NCBI GenBank assembly: GCA_964036045.1
Contig: OZ038391.1
Location: 46,410,711-46,474,710 of the forward strand
Length of the DNA stretch: 64,000 nucleotides
Reading direction: 5' to 3'
Origin: Eutreptiella sp. 'Long Island Sound 2002'
Taxonomy: Eukaryota > Euglenozoa > Euglenophyceae > Eutreptiales > Eutreptiaceae
Of this stretch, positions 10,303 to 21,395 are shown in pieces (position 1 is the stretch's first letter; each line of letters begins with the position of its first letter). The notes under the pieces are model-generated. The model was not told where the DNA came from. It did not search any database and saw only the letters and a list, made by a program, of their open reading frames with translations. The position numbers and the translations under genes are program-made.

Positions 10303-11866
10303 CCCACGTGTGGCTCAGGGGCCGCCTGTAGCCCCCCCTCTGCCGCTGCGTCCCACAGGTGGTCGGGACCCGCCCCGCGGATCATGGTGCCCCCATCCCT
10401 CGAGCAGGATGGTGGCGTACTGCTGCGTGGGGGCCCCTGGTGCGCGCGTGGCGGCGCACCACCCGTGCGCCCACTCCGCGCCCGCTATACGGGCCTCCCA
10501 CGCGGTCATGGAGCCGCACCCCATGATCCACGGCGGGAAGAGGGCGTCTTGTAGGTGCTTCCAGAAACCCGCCAGCAGGTCTCGGTACGATGGGGGTCCT
10601 CTTGCGGTGGGCATTACAGGGTGCTGTTCATGACACGGAGGGAGGCCACGAAGCCCCTGCCAGGGCGCGGGGGAGGGGGGGGGGCAGTCGCCCCCCGTCG
10701 CGGTGTGCCACTGGTGCACCCGGGCCGCCGCGCTTAGGGGCTCGTGGAGGAGTTGCTCCAGCTGGCGATTGCGGAGCTCCCACATGAAATCTCTTAGCCG
10801 GAGCATGTGGTGGAGGGAATCGTCTACGGAGGTCCCTCCCGGCGGGTCGTAGCGGGCTATTGCGCGGAGCTGCGCTTCTGCCGCCTCGGGCACCAGCCCA
10901 GAGCAGAAGACTTCTGTCCATGCGGCGCCTGCGGAGCGCCACGAGGCCACCCATAGATCCTTGTCCCCGGGCGGGAGGTGGCGGGCCGCCTCTTGCACCG
11001 CCTGGCGGAAGGTGGGGCCAGAGGAGCCGCGAGTGGGCGCATCCCACGTGCATGTGCACCGGGGTCTCCTCCGGGCCGCCGCAGAGGAGGCACGGCTGCG
11101 GGAGGATGGCACGCCGGAGAGCCGCTCCTTTCGGATGCGGAGCCTGCGCTGCAACGGCGTGTGGCCGTCTCTGGCCCGCAGCGCCCGGTGGTTGGTGGCC
11201 GTCGTGGTGAGGTCCCGGGCGTGGACATAGGCCGTGGCGTGGGCCGCGTCCAGGGGTGTGTGCCCTCGGTGCGTCAGCGCATGGTCCATTTGCGCCTGCT
11301 GCGCGACCGTGCTGAGCGTCCGCATTCTGGGGGGCCTCAGGTCGAGGTGGCCGTCATGACCGGCGATTATGAGCTGGGCGTGACGGGGGCCCGGGGGCGT
11401 GTCGTGTAGGACGGTGTCCTGGGACGCCGCCCAGTCAGCCCTGTCCAGTAAGGCGTCGCTGTGGTGGGAGGTGGCTCGGGCAAACCAAAATAGGTGCTCG
11501 GTGGGTTGCCCTCGCACGTGCAGGCCGTTCGGAAGCCATCGCAGGGGCATCTGGTTGACCACCTTTGCCGCGCCCGCGGGGACCCCCGTGGCCTGCTCGC
11601 GATCCGCGTGTGGTAGAAGGTGGAGGATGACTTCGGCGTCCACCGTATGGACCCACGGCCTGTGGATGCCGTATTGCAGGGGGAGGGAGGCGGCTACCCC
11701 CTCCCCGTCGGGCACCGTGCCCGAGATGGCCACTGCCCACGTGCGGGTGAGGTCCGCGGCGAGAGCGACACCGGTGGCGCGCCTGCAGGGCCCGCCCCTG
11801 GACGCATCAGAGGAATATGGCCCCCGGCCTCCGGCATCCAGTAGTATCCACCGGGCACGCGCAACA
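10213..11866 (-). repeat. Long direct duplication, copy A (flanks X1 on the left)
   Basis: This ~1.65-kb block is repeated in direct orientation at 16302-17957, with scattered substitutions and small indels by eye. The left edge starts at CTCCGTGGCTC and the right edge lies just past a YYWMPEAGG-coding stretch. Its two copies bracket element X1 exactly, as a target-site duplication would, but the length is extraordinary. Confidence 0.85.
10315..11866 (-). pseudogene. N1 RNase H-like region plus LINE zinc finger (copy A)
   Basis: Minus strand. The N-terminal part has an Asp/Glu pattern like a LINE RNase H domain (SDAS, then ...TVDAEVILHLL). A C-terminal zinc finger C-x2-C-x8-H-x4-C with the typical GGPEETPVH core lies around 11048-11101; this finger is characteristic of non-LTR ORF2 C-termini. 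Downstream helices (LRDFMWELRNRQL) match the region usually following it. The finger and the following helices are in different frames, in both this copy and copy B, so the frame change predates the duplication. Beyond 11866 an overlapping frame continues into X1 sequence and is spurious. Confidence 0.6.
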
Positions 11867-12059
11867 CAACAGGCAACAACACAAAAGGAGGAGGCGCAGG
11901 CAGGGGGCACCGAACGACGGAGTGCAAGCGCACACAGTCCCCCACCGAAGCACAAGGCCCACAGCAATACACACCAACACACCCAAGAGTCCAGGACACA
12001 CAACCGCAGCACCGCACAACAGGCATACCACGGCGAGGAAAAAAAAAACAAGAGAGGAG

Positions 12060-12480
12060 GGGGGGCACAAGGCGCCAAGGCCCAAGGCACCCAGGGCCAG
12101 AAAACACGGAACGCCGGAGGCAAGGGGGGGGCGGGTGAGAGGAAAAAAAATGAAAAAAAACAAAAAAAACCACAAACAGAGGGGGGGTGGGGACCAGGCG
12201 CCAAGGCCCAAGGCACCCAGGGCCGGAAAACACGGAACGCCGAAGGCAAGGAGGGCGCAGAAGAGGGAAAGGAAAAAAAAAGGAAAAGAAAAAAGAAAAA
12301 AAACACCAACAAAGGGGGGGGGGCACAAGACGCCAAGGCCCAAGGCACCCAGGGCCGGAAAACACGAAACGCCGGAGACAAGGGGGGCACAGAAGGGGAA
12401 GAAAGCAAGAAGAACCACAAACAGGACGACCCCAGCCGAACGGGGGCCGAGCAGACAAAGAGGGCACCAAGAACAGCCAC
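12060..12480 (+). repeat. Three ~130-bp repeats with A-rich tracts in X1
   Basis: A core beginning CGCCAAGGCCCAAGGCACCC recurs at about 12073, 12199 and 12333, each followed by a G run and a purine/A-rich tract. It sits near the 5' end of X1. Confidence 0.85.
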
Positions 12481-13129
12481 AAAAAAGATGAGGCGCACCA
12501 AAACGCGCCCGGGAGGCCGGCCCGCCCGACCCGGCCAAGAAAGCACGCACACGCGCACACGCGCGGGACCCGGGCGTGGCGTCCTCCGACCTGAAAGCGG
12601 AGGTGTCGGCGTCCACACGAAATAGCCCCCTCGAAAGACGGACGGTAGGGGAAACCGGACGCGTCAGTGACCGGGTCCACACACGCCACACCACCGCAGC
12701 GCACGCAGCCCAAGACCGCAGACGGAGGGGGCCGCCAGGGACAACCCCATCGCGGGGGCCCGAACGGGTACAACGCGGAGCGCGCCCAGCGCCCCTGCCT
12801 CGGCAGGGGCCAGCGGCAGGCACAAAGACCCCGGTTCTCGGCCGGCCTCCACATGCCCCGCGCAGCCACCCAGTAAAGCCGGAGGCGACAGCCCCTGGGG
12901 TGGGGGAAGGCACCACGGCGACAGGAAAGCGGACTGGAGCACCGAGAGCGACCGGACCGGACGAGGCGCGGCGCACCAACGCGGGGCCACGAGACACGCC
13001 AGAGAGGCACGCCGCCGGCCACAACCACGGCACGAGGACAGGTGCCAGGCCACAACGGCCACCGGGTGCCGCTAACCCGGGAAGTGCGCACAACACAAGA
13101 CAAACTGCGGCACGGGAGGAGGTGCCAAG

Positions 13130-15440
13130 GACAGCCGGGACCCCACGCCCGCTCACCGCACCCACAGCCAGTGGGTACTGGGCCCCGGCCGCACGCCCCA
13201 GAGGACGGGCGGTCGGGGGTGGGAGAGCGCCCGACCCCTGACGCCCCACAGCCAGGCAAGAGGCGCCCCCCCCCGGGTGCCCTCGGGCCGCCCCCACACC
13301 GCGCAAGAGCGCGCACGGTGGGGTAGGTGACGGGTCCCCACGCCCGCACCCCCCGCACCCACAGCCAGTGGGTGGCGGGCCCCGGTTGCACGCCCCAAAG
13401 GACGGGCGGTCGAGGCTGGGAAAGCGCCCGACCCCGGGCGCCCCACAGCCAAGCAAGAGGCGCCCCCCGGGCGCCCTCGAGCCTCCCCCACAGCGCGCAA
13501 AGCCAGCCTGCAAGAGCGCGCTGTGGGGTTGGTGACGGGTCCCCACGCCCGCACCCCCCGCACCCGCAGCCAGTGGGTAGTAGGCCCCGGCCGCACGCCC
13601 AGAAGGACGGGCGGTTCAGGGGGGGAGAGCGCCCGACCCCGGACGCCCCACAGCCAGGCAAGAGGCGCCCCCCCCAGGCGCCCTCGAGCCGCCCCCACGG
13701 CCCGCAAAGCCAGCTCGCAACAGCACGCGCTGTGGGGTAGGTGACGGGTCCCCACGCCCGCACCCCCCGCACCCACAGCCAGTGGGTGGTGGGCCCGGGC
13801 CGCACGCCCCAAAGGACGGGCGGTCGGGGGTTGGAGAGCGCCTGACCACGGACGCCCCACAGCCAGGCAAGAGGCGCCCCCCCTGAATGCCCTCGAGCCG
13901 CCCTCAAAGGGCGCAAAGCCAGTTCGCAAGAGCGCCCGCCGTGGGGTCGGTGACGGGTCCCCACGCCCGCGACCCCCGCACCCACAGCCAGTGGGTCCTG
14001 GGCCCCGGCCGCCCGCCCCAAAGGACGGGCGGTCGGGCGTGGGAGAGCGCCCGACCCCGGACGCCCCACGCCCAGGCAAGAGGCGCCCCACCGGGCGCCC
14101 TCGTGCCGCCCCCAGGGCACGCAAAGCCAGCTCGCAAGAGCGCGCGCTGTGGGTTCGGTGACGGGTCCCCACACCCGCAGCCCCCGCACCCGCAGCCAGT
14201 GGGTAGTGGGCCCCGGCCGCACGCCCCAAAGGACGGGCGGTAGGGGCTGGGAGAGCGCGCGACCCCGGACGCCTCACAGCCAGGCAAGAGGCGCCCCCCC
14301 CCGGGCGCCCTCGTGCCGCCCCCACGGCACGCAAAGCCAGCTCGCAAGAGCGCACGCTGTGGGTCCGGTGACGGGTCCCCACACCCGCATCCCCCGCACC
14401 CGCAGCCAGTGGGTAGTGGGCCCCGCCCGCACGCCCAAAAGGAGGGGCGGTCTGGGGTGGGAGAGCGCCCGACCCCGGACGCCACACACCCAGGCAAGAG
14501 GCGCCCCCCCGGGGCGCCCTCGCGCCGCCCCCACAGCGCGCAAAGCCAGCTCGCAAGAGCGCGCGCTGTGGGGTTGGTGACGGGTCACCACGCCCGCACC
14601 CCCCGCACCCACAGCCAGTGGTTAGTGGGCCCCGGTCGCACGCCCGAAAGGGCGGGCGGTTGGGGTTGGGAGAGCGCCCGACACTGGACGCCCCACACCA
14701 AGGCAAGAGGCGCCCCCCCCAGGCGCCCTCGTGCCGCCCCCGCGGCGCGCAAAGCCAGCTGGCAAGAGCGCGCGCTGTGGGTTTGGTGACGGGTCCCCAC
14801 AGCCGCACCCCCCGCACCCACAGCCAGTGGGTGGTGGGCCCCGGCCGCACGTCCCAAAGGTCGGGCGGTCGGGCGTTGGAGAGCGCCCGACCCCGGACGC
14901 CCCACAGCCAGGCAAGAGGCGCACCCCTCGGGCGCCCTTGTGCCGCTCCCACGGCGCGCAAAGCCAGCACCCAAGAGCGCGCGCTGTGGGTTTGGTGATG
15001 GGTCCCCACACCCGCAGCCCCCCCACCAACAGCCAGTGGGTAGTGGGCCCCGGCCGCACGCCCCGAAGGACGGGCAGTCGGGGGTGGGAGAGCGCCCGAC
15101 CCCGGACGTCCCACAGCCAGGCAAGAGGCGCCCCCCCTGAATGCCCTCGAGCCGCCCCCACAGCGCGCCAAGCCAGCTCGCAAGAGCGCGCGCTGTGGGT
15201 TTGGTGATGGGTCCCCACGCCCGCACCCCCCGCACCGACAGCCAGTGGGTTCTGGGCCCGGGCCGCACGCCCCAAAGGACGGGCGTTCGGGGTTGGCAGA
15301 GCGCCCGACCCCGGACGCCCCACACCCAGGCAAGAGGCGCCCCCCTTGGGTGCCCTCGTGCCGCCCCCACAGTGCGCAAAGCCAGCTCGCAAGAGTGCGG
15401 CCGTGGGGTCCGTAACGGGTCCACACGCCCGCACCCCCCG
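13130..15440 (+). repeat. ~206-bp tandem array of X1
   Basis: About 11 units, each with a landmark GGGTCCCCACGCCCGCACCC, then CCACAGCCAGTGGGT, GGACGGGCGGTCGGG and GCAAGAGGCGCC. Landmarks recur every 205-212 bp (for example 13325, 13530, 13741, 13951, 14156). One unit corresponds to roughly half of the ~420-bp unit of X2 and of the N1 upstream array. Confidence 0.93.
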
Positions 15441-16224
15441 CACCCACAGCCCCAGCCGCATGCTTCAAGGGCCCGCCCAAAGGGGGGCACACAACCCCAA
15501 GCCAGGCAAGGGGGGAAGGGGACCGGGCCGCTCCCCCCACCAAGCAAACCAGACAGCGCACGGGACCGAGGCAGGACACTGCGGAGGGGCACGGACCGCG
15601 TGGAACGGCCCTACCAGCACCCAGCACCGGAACCGCGCGAGGTGCGCGCACCACACCGACCCAGGGTGGGGGTTAGGGCGCGAACGCCGCGAGAGCGCAA
15701 GCGGACGCACACGCAAAGGACACGCGGGCAGGACCAGAAGGGCAACCAGACGGAGCCCGCGGAACGCACACACCGCACCGAATGGCGTACCAGCGAGCGA
15801 GGATAAGGGACACGGCCCGCCACACACAGCGCGGGAAACGCGGGGCGAGAAGGGGGAAACAGGGAAGACACAAACCCCGGCACCGGCCCCAACCCCCCCG
15901 AACCGGCCGCGAGCGCCGCGTACACACAGCCAAGGCACTGCACCCGCCAAGGCAGTAGTGGCGCACCACGCAACGCACCAGCCCCACAGCTAGGCAGCCT
16001 CCGCACCAGCCCACGGGGGTCACACTGGCGACAAGCCAGTAGCACGGGCCCTGCGGCGCCGGCACCCCTGCAGCTACGGCTGCTAAGCGATGCACTGACC
16101 GGGGAGTGGCGAAATGGGGAAGCCGGGGAGGGACAGGGCTCCAAGCCCTGTGAACCCGGGGGACTCTGCCACCAGGCAGGAGGTGTGTCATGAAGGGCCC
16201 CCCACTAGGACCTGGTGGGAAGAA

Positions 16225-16245
16225 CCACCTGGCCCGACCAGGTGG
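16225..16245 (+). other. 3' terminal hairpin of X1
   Basis: Perfect 8-bp stem CCACCTGG / CCAGGTGG with loop CCCGA, 38 nt before the microsatellite tail. The same hairpin occurs at the same place in X2. Such 3' hairpins are often recognised by the reverse transcriptase of LINE-like elements. Confidence 0.7.
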
Positions 16246-16282
16246 CCCCCCGGGGCCGAAAGGCGTCTAGTACCCGCAAAAT

Positions 16283-16301
16283 CAAACCTCAAACCTCAAA
16301 C
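16283..16301 (+). repeat. 7-nt repeat tail of X1
   Basis: Nearly three copies of CAAACCT (TTTGAGG family on the other strand) directly abut duplicated N1 sequence. X2 ends with the same tail. Confidence 0.85.
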
Positions 16302-17957
16302 CTCCGTGGCTCCGAGCACGTTGGCGGCGTTGAGAACGAGGCGGGGGGGAAGGGATGCTCGGATGAGCGAGGACACGTCCCCACTCCACCCCACGTGTGA
16401 CTCCGGGGCCGCCTGTAGCCACCCCTCTGCCGCTGCGTCCCACGGGTGGTCGGGACCCGCCCCGCGGATCATGGTGGGCCGTGGCCGGGTGTTCCGCCCC
16501 CACCCCTCGAGCAGGATGGCGGCGTACTGCTGCGTGGGGGCCCCCGTTGCCCGCGTGGCGGCGCACCACCGGCCCCATTCGTGCGCCCACTCCGCGCCCA
16601 CTATACGGGCCTCCAACACGGTCATGGAGCCGCGCCCGATGATCCACGGCGGGAAGAGGGCGTCTTGTAGGTGCTTCGAGAAACCCGCCGGCAGGTCTCG
16701 GTACGATGGGGGTCCTCTTGCGGTGGGCATTCCAGGGTGCTGTTCATGACACGGAGGGAGGCCACGAAGCCCCTGCCAGGGCGCGGGGGAGGGGGGGGGC
16801 AGTCGCCCTCTGTCGCGGTGAGCCACCGGTGCATCCCGGCCGCCGCGCTTAGGGGCTCGTGGAGGAGTTGCTCCAGCCAGCGATTGCGGAGCTCCCACAC
16901 GAAAACTCCCAGCCAGAGCATGTGGTGGAGGAAATCGTCTACGGAGGTCCCTCCCGGCGGGTAGTAGCGGGCTATTGCGCGGAGCTGCGCTTCTGCTGCC
17001 TCGGGCACGAGCCCAGAGCAGAAGACTTCTGTCCATGCGGCGCCTGCGGAGCGCCACGAGGCCACCCATAGATCCTTGTCCCCGGGCAGGAGGTGGCGGG
17101 CCGCCACTTGCACCGCCTGGCGGAAGGTCGGGCCAGAGGAGCCGCGAGTGGGCGCATCCCACGTGCATGTGCACCGGGGTCTCCTCCGGGCCGCCGCAGA
17201 GGAGGCACAGCTGCGGGAGGATGGCACGCCGGAGAGCCGCTCCCTTCGAGTGCGGAGCCTGCGCTGCACCGGCGTGTGGCCGTCTCGGGCCCGCAGCGCC
17301 CGGTGGTTGGTGGCCGTCGCGGTGAGGTCCCGGGCGTGGACATAGGCCGTGGCGTGGGCCGCACCCAGGGGTGTGTGCCCTCGGTGCGTCAGCGCATGGT
17401 CCATTTGCGCCCGCTGCGTGACCGTGCTGAGCGTCCGCATTGTGAGGGGCCTCAGGTCGAGGTGGCCGTCATGACCGGCGATTATGAGCTGGGCGTGACG
17501 GGGGCCCGGGGGCGTGTCGTGTAGAACGGTGTCCTGGGACGCCGCCCAGTCCGCCCTGTGCAGTAAGGCGTCGCTGTGGTGGGAGGTGGCTCGGGGAAAC
17601 CAAAATGGGTGCTCGGTGGGTTGCCCTCGCACGTGCAGGCCGTCCCAAAGCCATCGCAGGGGCATCTGGTTGACCACCTTTGCCGCGCCCGCGGGGAACC
17701 CCGTGGCCTGCTCGCGGTCTGCGTGTCGTAGAAGGTGGAGGATGACTTCGGCGTCCACCGTATGGACCCACGGCCTGTGGATGCCGTATTGCAGGGGGGG
17801 GGAGGCGGCTACCCCCTCCCCGTCGGGCACCGTGCCCGAGACGGCCACTGCCCACGTGCGGGTGAGGTCGGCGGCGAGAGCGACACCGGTGGCGCGCCTG
17901 CAGGGCCCGCCCCTCCGACGCATCGGAGGAGGCGTGGCCCCCGGCCTCCGGCATCCA
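16302..17957 (-). repeat. Long direct duplication, copy B (flanks X1 on the right)
   Basis: Direct-repeat partner of 10213-11866, of the same length within a few bases. N1 continues without a break beyond 17957, whereas copy A continues without a break below 10213. Confidence 0.85.
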
Positions 17958-19100
17958 GTAGTACCCGCTGGGGCTGAGCCACCCTGCGTTGAGGTCGGCG
18001 GAGTGCCATCGGACGTCGGGGTGGCCAGGGGTCAGTTGGTCCACCCACAGCGCCCTGATGTTGTCGGGGCGGATCGCCGGGTGGTCATGGAGTCGGATCT
18101 TAGCCCCGGCGATCGTGCTCGCCCAGGACCGGAGCACCGTCACATGCTCCCTGAGCCACGCCAGGCCTCCGCGCTGGTGCACCACCAGGTGTCCCGTGTC
18201 TTCCGGCTGGTCCTCCAGTGTGTGCACTGCCATGTGTGGGTTGTTTCGCACCTCTGTAGTCACCAGTAGGGCGGTGCCGCGGGGGAGTCCACGGGGCCTG
18301 GGCTGGCCGGCCCCCACCTGCACTATCACGCACTCGGCCTGGAGCTGCGCTTGTTCCGTCGCTTGGGCGCATTGGTTGTCCGTGGTCACCAACCACACCG
18401 GCGTCGACGCGTGGGGCCGTGGGCACAGAGGCTCGGGCCACGCCACGTCTGCGTCAGGTTCCTGGTGCTCGCCGTCCGCGAGTACGTCGCGGAGGATGTA
18501 CAGGATGGCCGCCGGTGAATGGTATGCCGCCCCCTCCGTTGGGGGGGACAGACTGCCCTGACGGCGGTAGCCACCGACGTGGAGGTGCAGGTCATCCGGA
18601 GTCACCCGTGGTCCAGTGTGGGCGTCCTGCTTAGCCCTCGTGGGGTGGACGAGCCGCAGGCGGGGGTGCCGCGTGCCGGTGGGGGGGAAAAGGTGGACCA
18701 AAGCGTCGCGCCACCCGGGGTGGTCGGTGGGCTCCTGTTCGCGGCGGCAGTAGTGGAGGTGCTCATTGGCGCACTGGTTGGGGCATTCCCGCACTGCCGC
18801 TGGCCACGGGTCGTCGTTGTTGGGCAAGGGGTGGTGCGGCCCGTGGTGCCCGTGCCACGGCGTCCTGTGTGGAACCGTCAGGTGGCACCTGTCGCGGTGC
18901 CGCAGCTTGGCGGTGCGGAGAGTGACGATGTTGCCCGGGGGGGACTGTGGCTGGATGTGGGCTGCCCTGGGGCAGACGATGGGGTTGTAGAGCCCCACCC
19001 CCAGGGCGGCTAGGGCCCGGGGTATGCGGTGGACCCAGTTCTTCCTGCCAGGGTTGCGAACTTCGGGACGGGGTAGTGCGCCTCGGGGCATATGCCGTGC
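16404..19100 (-). pseudogene. N1 linker, RNase H-like region and C-terminal zinc finger (copy B)
   Basis: Continues the N1 polyprotein after the reverse transcriptase. About 19.1-18.0 kb encodes a linker of ~360 residues with no recognised domain. The RNase H-like stretch follows at about 18.0-17.6 (YYWMPEAGG, SDAS, TVDAEVILHLL), and the C-x2-C-x8-H-x4-C LINE zinc finger lies around 17163-17215. The 577-codon frame ending at 17469 and the 433-codon frame 17923-16622 overlap and carry different parts, so at least one frameshift is present. Compared with copy A it differs by scattered substitutions and small indels. Confidence 0.6.
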
Positions 19101-19132
19101 GCGCCGGCAATTTTCCAGAACATCCTGGTGAC

Positions 19133-20895
19133 CTAGGCGCGCACGGAGGCTGAGCGGTGGTAGACGAGCGTGCCCACGAGGGCCACAGCTGCCTGCTGGC
19201 ACCGCGTTGGCACCCGCGTGAGTCCCAGGGTCCGGTCATCCTGCAGGCTGTCCTGCAAGGCGTCGAAAGCATACCGCACCCTGTTCTTCGCGACCTGGAC
19301 CGTGAGGTGGTCCAGGTGGCGCGCGGTGCTGGAGTCGTCGGCGATGAAGGGGGCGCCATATTGCGTCACTCCCCCCGGGATTGCCAGGATGACGTCCTGC
19401 ACCACTTTCGGCGGCGCGAGGATGTTGAGGCACCAGTGGGGTACCGCCGCCAGGCGCAGCCGGTGCTTGCGCTGCAGGGAGAACTCCCCATCCGGCTGCA
19501 GCTGGAGTCCCACGTAGGAGACGGAGTCCGCCGCCGGCACCCAGTGCCATGGATTTTCCAGGTGGGGGCAGAGGCGTAGCTGCAGGCCCGGAACCCCCTC
19601 CGTGGTGGCCATGGCGCACTTGCGGGGGTTGAGCTCCATGCCCATCATCCCTAGGTACGCGGCCACCCCCTCCACACCCTCGACGAAGTGCTGAAGCGTG
19701 TGGGCCACTACCAGCAGGTAGTCTATGTAGGCCTGGATGAGGCGCCTTTCGGCCTCCCCGGGCAGACGCAGGCGGTCCCCCTGGGCCCTGAGTAGGGGCT
19801 CGAGGAGGGGCGCGTACAGTAGGGGGCTTTCAGGGTTTTCCTGCCGGACGCCGCGCAGCATGTCGACGGGCTGCGTGAGCCCGTGCGCGGTGACGATGCG
19901 CAGCCCGGCGCATGTGTGGAGGAAGAGCAGGAGGTCAATGACCTCCGGCGGCACGGAGATTTGGCGCAGGATGAGGTGGAGGGCGCCGTGCGGGGCGTTG
20001 TCGAAGGCCTTGCGGGCGTCGAAGGGGAAGAGGTAGTTGGGCATTCCCCGCTGGAGCTGCCGCTGCGCCATGAACAGGGGGGGGCCGATGTTGGAGCCGG
20101 GGAGGGCCCCCCGCTGCCAGTCGCTGACCACTCCGTGCTGTGTGAGCACCTCCGTGATGTGTTGGGTGAGGGGGCCCGTGAGCAGCTTCATGTCCAGTTG
20201 GCCCAGGGCTATCGGCCGGTAGTCGTCCAGCCTGGCGGAGCCCGGCACCTTGGGGCTGAGCCAGATGTGCGCAACCCTCCAGTGCATCGGCTGCGGGGCG
20301 CCGCAGAGGATGGCCCGGTAGGAGTGGACCAGGAGCCACTGGACGGGCGCCGGGAGGGCCTTGATGAAGCGGGCCTCCACGTGGTTGGGACCTGGGGCCT
20401 TGCCATCGGCCTTGTCAAGCGCGGACCGCAGGTCCTGCATTGAGTACTGCTGGACCTGGGCCCAGGCCCCATCTCGGACCCGGGGCACATGGCGGCCAAG
20501 GACCGCCTGGAAGCCGGGGAGGTCCACCGGGCGTTTGTCGTACAGCTCCCGCCAGAAGGCACGAACCGCAAACATCACGTCGTGGGCCTCTGAGAGGAGC
20601 GTTTGGGTGTTGGGGACCCGCACGTCCCAGAGGCCCGACGGACCCGGGGCCTCCACCTCTATGGCCCCTGGCACGGCTTTCCACCGCTCGGCGATGTACT
20701 GGGGGTAGCGGGGCCAGAAATCTTTGATGGCGCGCTTGTGGTTGGCCGCCAGGAGTGCGCGCAATTGGCGGATGTCCTCCTCGAGGGTGGCTGCTTGCCT
20801 CTCCAGCTCCTCCTGCAGCTGGCCCTGTGTGGCCGGGCGGAACCCGGGCGATGCACCTCGCAGCTCCTCAGTGAGTCGGAGCGCTGCCTCAGATT
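19133..20895 (-). pseudogene. N1 reverse transcriptase, catalytically damaged
   Basis: The open frame 20764-19133 (543 codons, extending upstream in frame to the DNA-transposon junction at 20895) is a non-LTR reverse transcriptase. Visible motifs in order are KAPGPNHV, a DDYRPIALG block, motif A (FDARKAFDNAPHG), motif B (GVRQENPESPLL) and motif C. Motif C reads YIDY instead of YIDD: the second catalytic Asp is Tyr (codon at 19718-19720), consistent with one G-to-T change. Motif B has QEN where QGC or QGD is usual. The frame is long and otherwise clean, so loss of activity looks recent. The frame upstream belongs to the same ORF as the endonuclease at 27.5-28.6 kb, now 6.6 kb away because of the transposon. 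Confidence 0.88.
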
Positions 20896-20924
20896 CTTAG
20901 GCGGCTCAAGTTGCATGGTCAAAA
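20896..20924 (+). repeat. Left terminal inverted repeat of the DNA transposon
   Basis: 29 bases identical to the reverse complement of 27450-27478. Confidence 0.95.
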
Positions 20925-21242
20925 TACGCCCAAAACTGCCTGTCCGCGGCACTGCGGAAAAATAGTTCTTTTGGGGGGACCCAAAAACACAAGAACCAAA
21001 AATCCCGTAAAAAGCAATTAACTGGTCCATTTTCATTTATTTTCAAGAAAACCGACTGCCCAGGAAAATGATTTATTTCTCCAAAAATGAAGTACTTTTT
21101 TGGGAAAACCATGACTTTTTGTTTCCTCTACCACTTATGCTTTCCAATAAAAACACCCATGAGCTTTCAATCTTTTTGAAAACCAGTTTTCGAAAACCAT
21201 GTTGCACGCAGCACCACAAGAAGCTTTTTTTGGCACCCCTTC

Positions 21243-21264
21243 TTTGCGCGAGGCCTCGCGCAAA
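21243..21264. repeat. Palindrome copy 1
   Basis: Perfect 22-bp palindrome with core GCGCGAGGCCTCGCGC, about 130 nt downstream of the ParB-like gene stop. Confidence 0.95.
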
Positions 21265-21352
21265 CACCAACACCACAGCGCAATAAAATGCATCACAGAG
21301 AAAAATGTGCTGCACAAGGTGACAGCAAAATGGTCGTCGAAGAGGAATGCAT

Positions 21353-21370
21353 AGCGCGAGCCCTCGCGCA
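21353..21370. repeat. Palindrome copy 2 (variant)
   Basis: GCGCGAGCCCTCGCGC, one central mismatch to the consensus, just downstream of the ParB-like gene stop. Confidence 0.9.
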
Positions 21371-21395
21371 TAATATATCAGAACAAACGAAGAAA

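Larger units (their letters stand above)
11867..16301 (+). mobile_element. Element X1 (non-coding, array-bearing retroelement-like insertion)
   Basis: Plus-oriented insertion interrupting N1. It has an A-rich 5' part with three ~130-bp repeats, about 11 copies of a ~206-bp unit, then ~0.85 kb of unique sequence ending in a hairpin and a 7-nt repeat tail. Its array unit and its 3' ~0.85 kb are clearly related to X2 (31050-36737). No credible coding frame was seen; long frames in the array are repeat artefacts. Structure (5' tandem array, 3' hairpin, microsatellite tail) suggests a non-autonomous element mobilised by reverse transcription. Flanked by the 1.65-kb duplications. Confidence 0.65.
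20925..21395. other. Left subterminal region of the DNA transposon
   Basis: AT-rich noncoding sequence between the left inverted repeat and the stop of the ParB-like gene. It holds two palindrome copies. Short open frames here have no support. Confidence 0.5.

Noticed and set aside
11399-12625. 408-codon plus-strand Lys/Gly-rich ORF across the X1 left edge
   Set aside because: It spans the N1/X1 junction and reads A-rich repeats; composition is repeat-driven.
13153-15654. 833-codon minus-strand ORF in the X1 array
   Set aside because: Periodic reading of the 206-bp repeat, with several overlapping open frames of the same quality.
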